Notes under the pieces: generated by a model | The model's database searches: none | What the model saw: only the letters and a program-made list of their open reading frames with translations | What the model was told of the DNA's origin: nothing | Position numbers and translations under genes: made by a program | Origin: UBA7672 sp964550535 | Lineage (GTDB): Bacteria; Pseudomonadota; Alphaproteobacteria; Caulobacterales; Hyphomonadaceae | NCBI GenBank assembly: GCA_964550535.1 | Contig: CAZJZQ010000133.1 | Coordinates: 1-8,433 of the forward strand | Length of the DNA stretch: 8,433 nt | Direction of reading: 5' to 3' | Shown here: one piece after another, positions 6,369 through 8,433 of the stretch | How positions within the stretch are numbered: position 1 is the stretch's first letter | How the letters are laid out: each line of letters opens with the position of its first letter

Positions 6369-6398
6369 AAACGCCCGGCTCGAAAGAGCCGGGCGTTT
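6369..6398. terminator. Bidirectional intrinsic terminator between the membrane-protein and HU genes
   Basis: A perfect 13-bp stem, AAACGCCCGGCTC (6369-6381) with GAGCCGGGCGTTT (6386-6398), closes a GAAA tetraloop. On the minus strand the stem is followed by a T-rich tail (TTTTGTTTTG counting the stem's last T bases), so it ends transcription of the HU gene well. On the plus strand only TTT follows, making it weaker for the membrane-protein gene. Its position between convergent stops fits both. Confidence 0.93.
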
Positions 6399-6421
6399 GC
6401 CGATAAACCGTTGAGCGATGG

Positions 6422-6763
6422 TTAGATCGCTTCCTTCAGTTCTTTGGCGGCGCGGAAGGCGACCTTCTTCGACGCTTTGATCTTCACCGGCTCGCCCGTG
6501 GCGGGGTTGCGGCCCATGCGGGCGGCGCGCTTGCGGACAACCAGGATGCCGAGGCCGGGGATGCGGATACGCTCGCCCTTTTTCAGGTGTTTGGTGATCA
6601 GCGCCACCATCTCGTTCAGCATCGCTTCCGTCTGCTTTTTCGGCAGCTCGTTGCTCTCGGCGAGCGCGGCGGCGAGGTGCTTCAGGCTGACGGTCGTCAC
6701 TTTGGCGGTCGCAGCTTTGGCCGTCGCAGCTTTGGACGGCGCGGCCTTCTTGGCGGTTGCCAT
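6422..6763 (-). CDS. HU-family DNA-binding protein with Lys/Ala-rich N-terminal extension
   Basis: This 113-residue nucleoid-associated protein binds and bends DNA as a dimer. The HU/IHF fold begins near residue 26 (SLKHLAAALAE), continues through the dimerisation helices and IPGLGILVVRKRAARMG (68-84), and has the DNA-intercalating arm GRNPATGE (84-91) with its Pro at position 87, then KKVAFRAAKELKEAI at the end. Classical HU has about 90 residues; here about 22 extra Lys/Ala/Thr residues (KKAAPSKAATAKAATAK) precede the fold, like the basic tails of histone H1-type proteins, as seen in HU homologues of some alphaproteobacteria. The tail DNA contains a near-tandem 15-base repeat. ATG (6763-6761) is preceded by AAGGGAG with a 10-base spacer. 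The gene is monocistronic, with its own leader and a strong terminator. Whether it is an HU or IHF equivalent cannot be settled here. Confidence 0.95.
   Translation of the reverse strand: MATAKKAAPSKAATAKAATAKVTTVSLKHLAAALAESNELPKKQTEAMLNEMVALITKHLKKGERIRIPGLGILVVRKRAARMGRNPATGEPVKIKASKKVAFRAAKELKEAI
6708..6735. repeat. 15-base tandem repeat in the HU tail-coding region
   Basis: The 13-mer GTCGCAGCTTTGG occurs at 6708-6720 and again at 6723-6735, period 15. It encodes the repeated A-A-T-A-K pattern of the basic tail, so tail length could vary by slippage or unequal crossing-over between strains (inference). Confidence 0.8.
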
Positions 6764-6879
6764 GTTTTTGAAACTCCCTTGGACTTCTACGTGCCGCCTG
6801 AAGACTCACTCGACCAGGCGTCGTGAAGGCCTGAAAAACCCCGGAAAATTGAAGTTTTCAAGACTCGCATCTTTCAAAA

Positions 6880-6891
6880 TGGCCGGTTTTG
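6880..6891 (+). repeat. Direct repeat TGGCCGGTTTTG, copy 1
   Basis: First of two exact 12-base copies, 62 bases apart, in the HU leader. It lies just upstream (in the HU direction) of the proposed -35 box, where a regulator binding site would be expected. Confidence 0.6.
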
Positions 6892-6941
6892 AAGGGTTTT
6901 CGTGAGGCAAATAGGGGATAAGTGCCAGAATCAGCAGCTTT

Positions 6942-6953
6942 TGGCCGGTTTTG
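6942..6953 (+). repeat. Direct repeat TGGCCGGTTTTG, copy 2
   Basis: Second exact copy of the 12-base element, further upstream of the HU gene. A related GGCCGGTT is part of the palindrome at 4140-4151. Function is unknown; a protein-binding site is one possibility. Confidence 0.6.
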
Positions 6954-7012
6954 GCTCATGTCAAACGGTTTGGGCGCACTACTTCCATCGGAATGCAGCG
7001 CGGTGACGAAGC

Positions 7013-8433
<1,421 letters not shown>

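Larger units (their letters stand above)
6764..7012 (-). promoter_or_regulatory. Leader and probable promoter region of the HU gene
   Basis: These 249 bases separate the uvrA stop from the HU start and contain no supported gene. They are visibly richer in A/T runs than the flanking genes, as expected of a promoter region. The best promoter I can read on the minus strand is TTGAAA (6877-6872), an 18-base spacer and TTCAAT (6853-6848), which would give a transcript leader of roughly 75-80 bases. A perfect TTGACA (6964-6959) is also present but has no acceptable -10 partner. Two copies of TGGCCGGTTTTG lie upstream of or overlapping this area. Confidence 0.45.

Noticed and set aside
6858..6959. 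33-codon minus-strand open frame in the HU leader
   Set aside because: It has an ATG and a TGA but no Shine-Dalgarno before it and no protein-like features; it is also crossed by both repeat copies and the proposed promoter.

Overview
The window is a stretch of ordinary chromosome from a GC-rich Gram-negative bacterium, most likely an alphaproteobacterium, perhaps of the Hyphomonadaceae/Caulobacterales type. The clues are UvrA with a GVSGGGKST Walker A and a basic Ala/Lys tail, a single HU-type protein with a Lys/Ala-rich N-terminus, a TrmFO-type folate-dependent tRNA methyltransferase, and a secreted protein ending in a TonB C-terminal domain. The genus-level guess is inference. A run of ten N at 3097-3106 shows that this is a draft assembly, so single-base errors elsewhere are possible.

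Layout, left to right. On the minus strand, rlmB (23S rRNA 2'-O-methyltransferase, 1344 to 403) is followed by the start of a small membrane-anchored or exported Pro/Ala-rich protein (356 to the left edge). Divergently, tRNA-Tyr(GUA) lies at 1436-1522 on the plus strand. It is followed by a short uncharacterised protein (1662-2000, plus) whose end looks frameshifted. That gene meets head-on, with a 9-base overlap, a minus-strand pair that looks like an operon: trmFO (4120 to 2703, interrupted by the N gap) followed 24 bases later by a DUF1353-type protein (2678 to 1992). Divergent from trmFO, on the plus strand, are a secreted helical-repeat/TonB_C protein (4237-5394) and a six-helix membrane protein (5502-6341). 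A strong 13-bp hairpin terminator (6369-6398) separates these from a convergent minus-strand HU-family gene (6763 to 6422). Upstream of HU is a 249-base leader with a repeated 12-mer, and then the C-terminal part of uvrA (right edge to 7013).

Functionally, the recognisable genes serve RNA modification (RlmB, TrmFO), translation (tRNA-Tyr), and DNA packaging and repair (HU, UvrA). The others are two envelope proteins, one partial Pro/Ala-rich exported protein and two proteins of unknown role. I found no CRISPR array, transposase, integrase, toxin-antitoxin pair or defence system, and no convincing new multi-gene system. The points that most deserve a check are the likely two-base true size of the assembly gap in trmFO, the apparent one-base frameshift at the end of the 1662-2000 gene, and the conserved small protein family that gene belongs to. 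Lesser points are the Lys/Ala-rich tails on the neighbouring HU and UvrA proteins and the repeated TGGCCGGTTTTG element upstream of HU.
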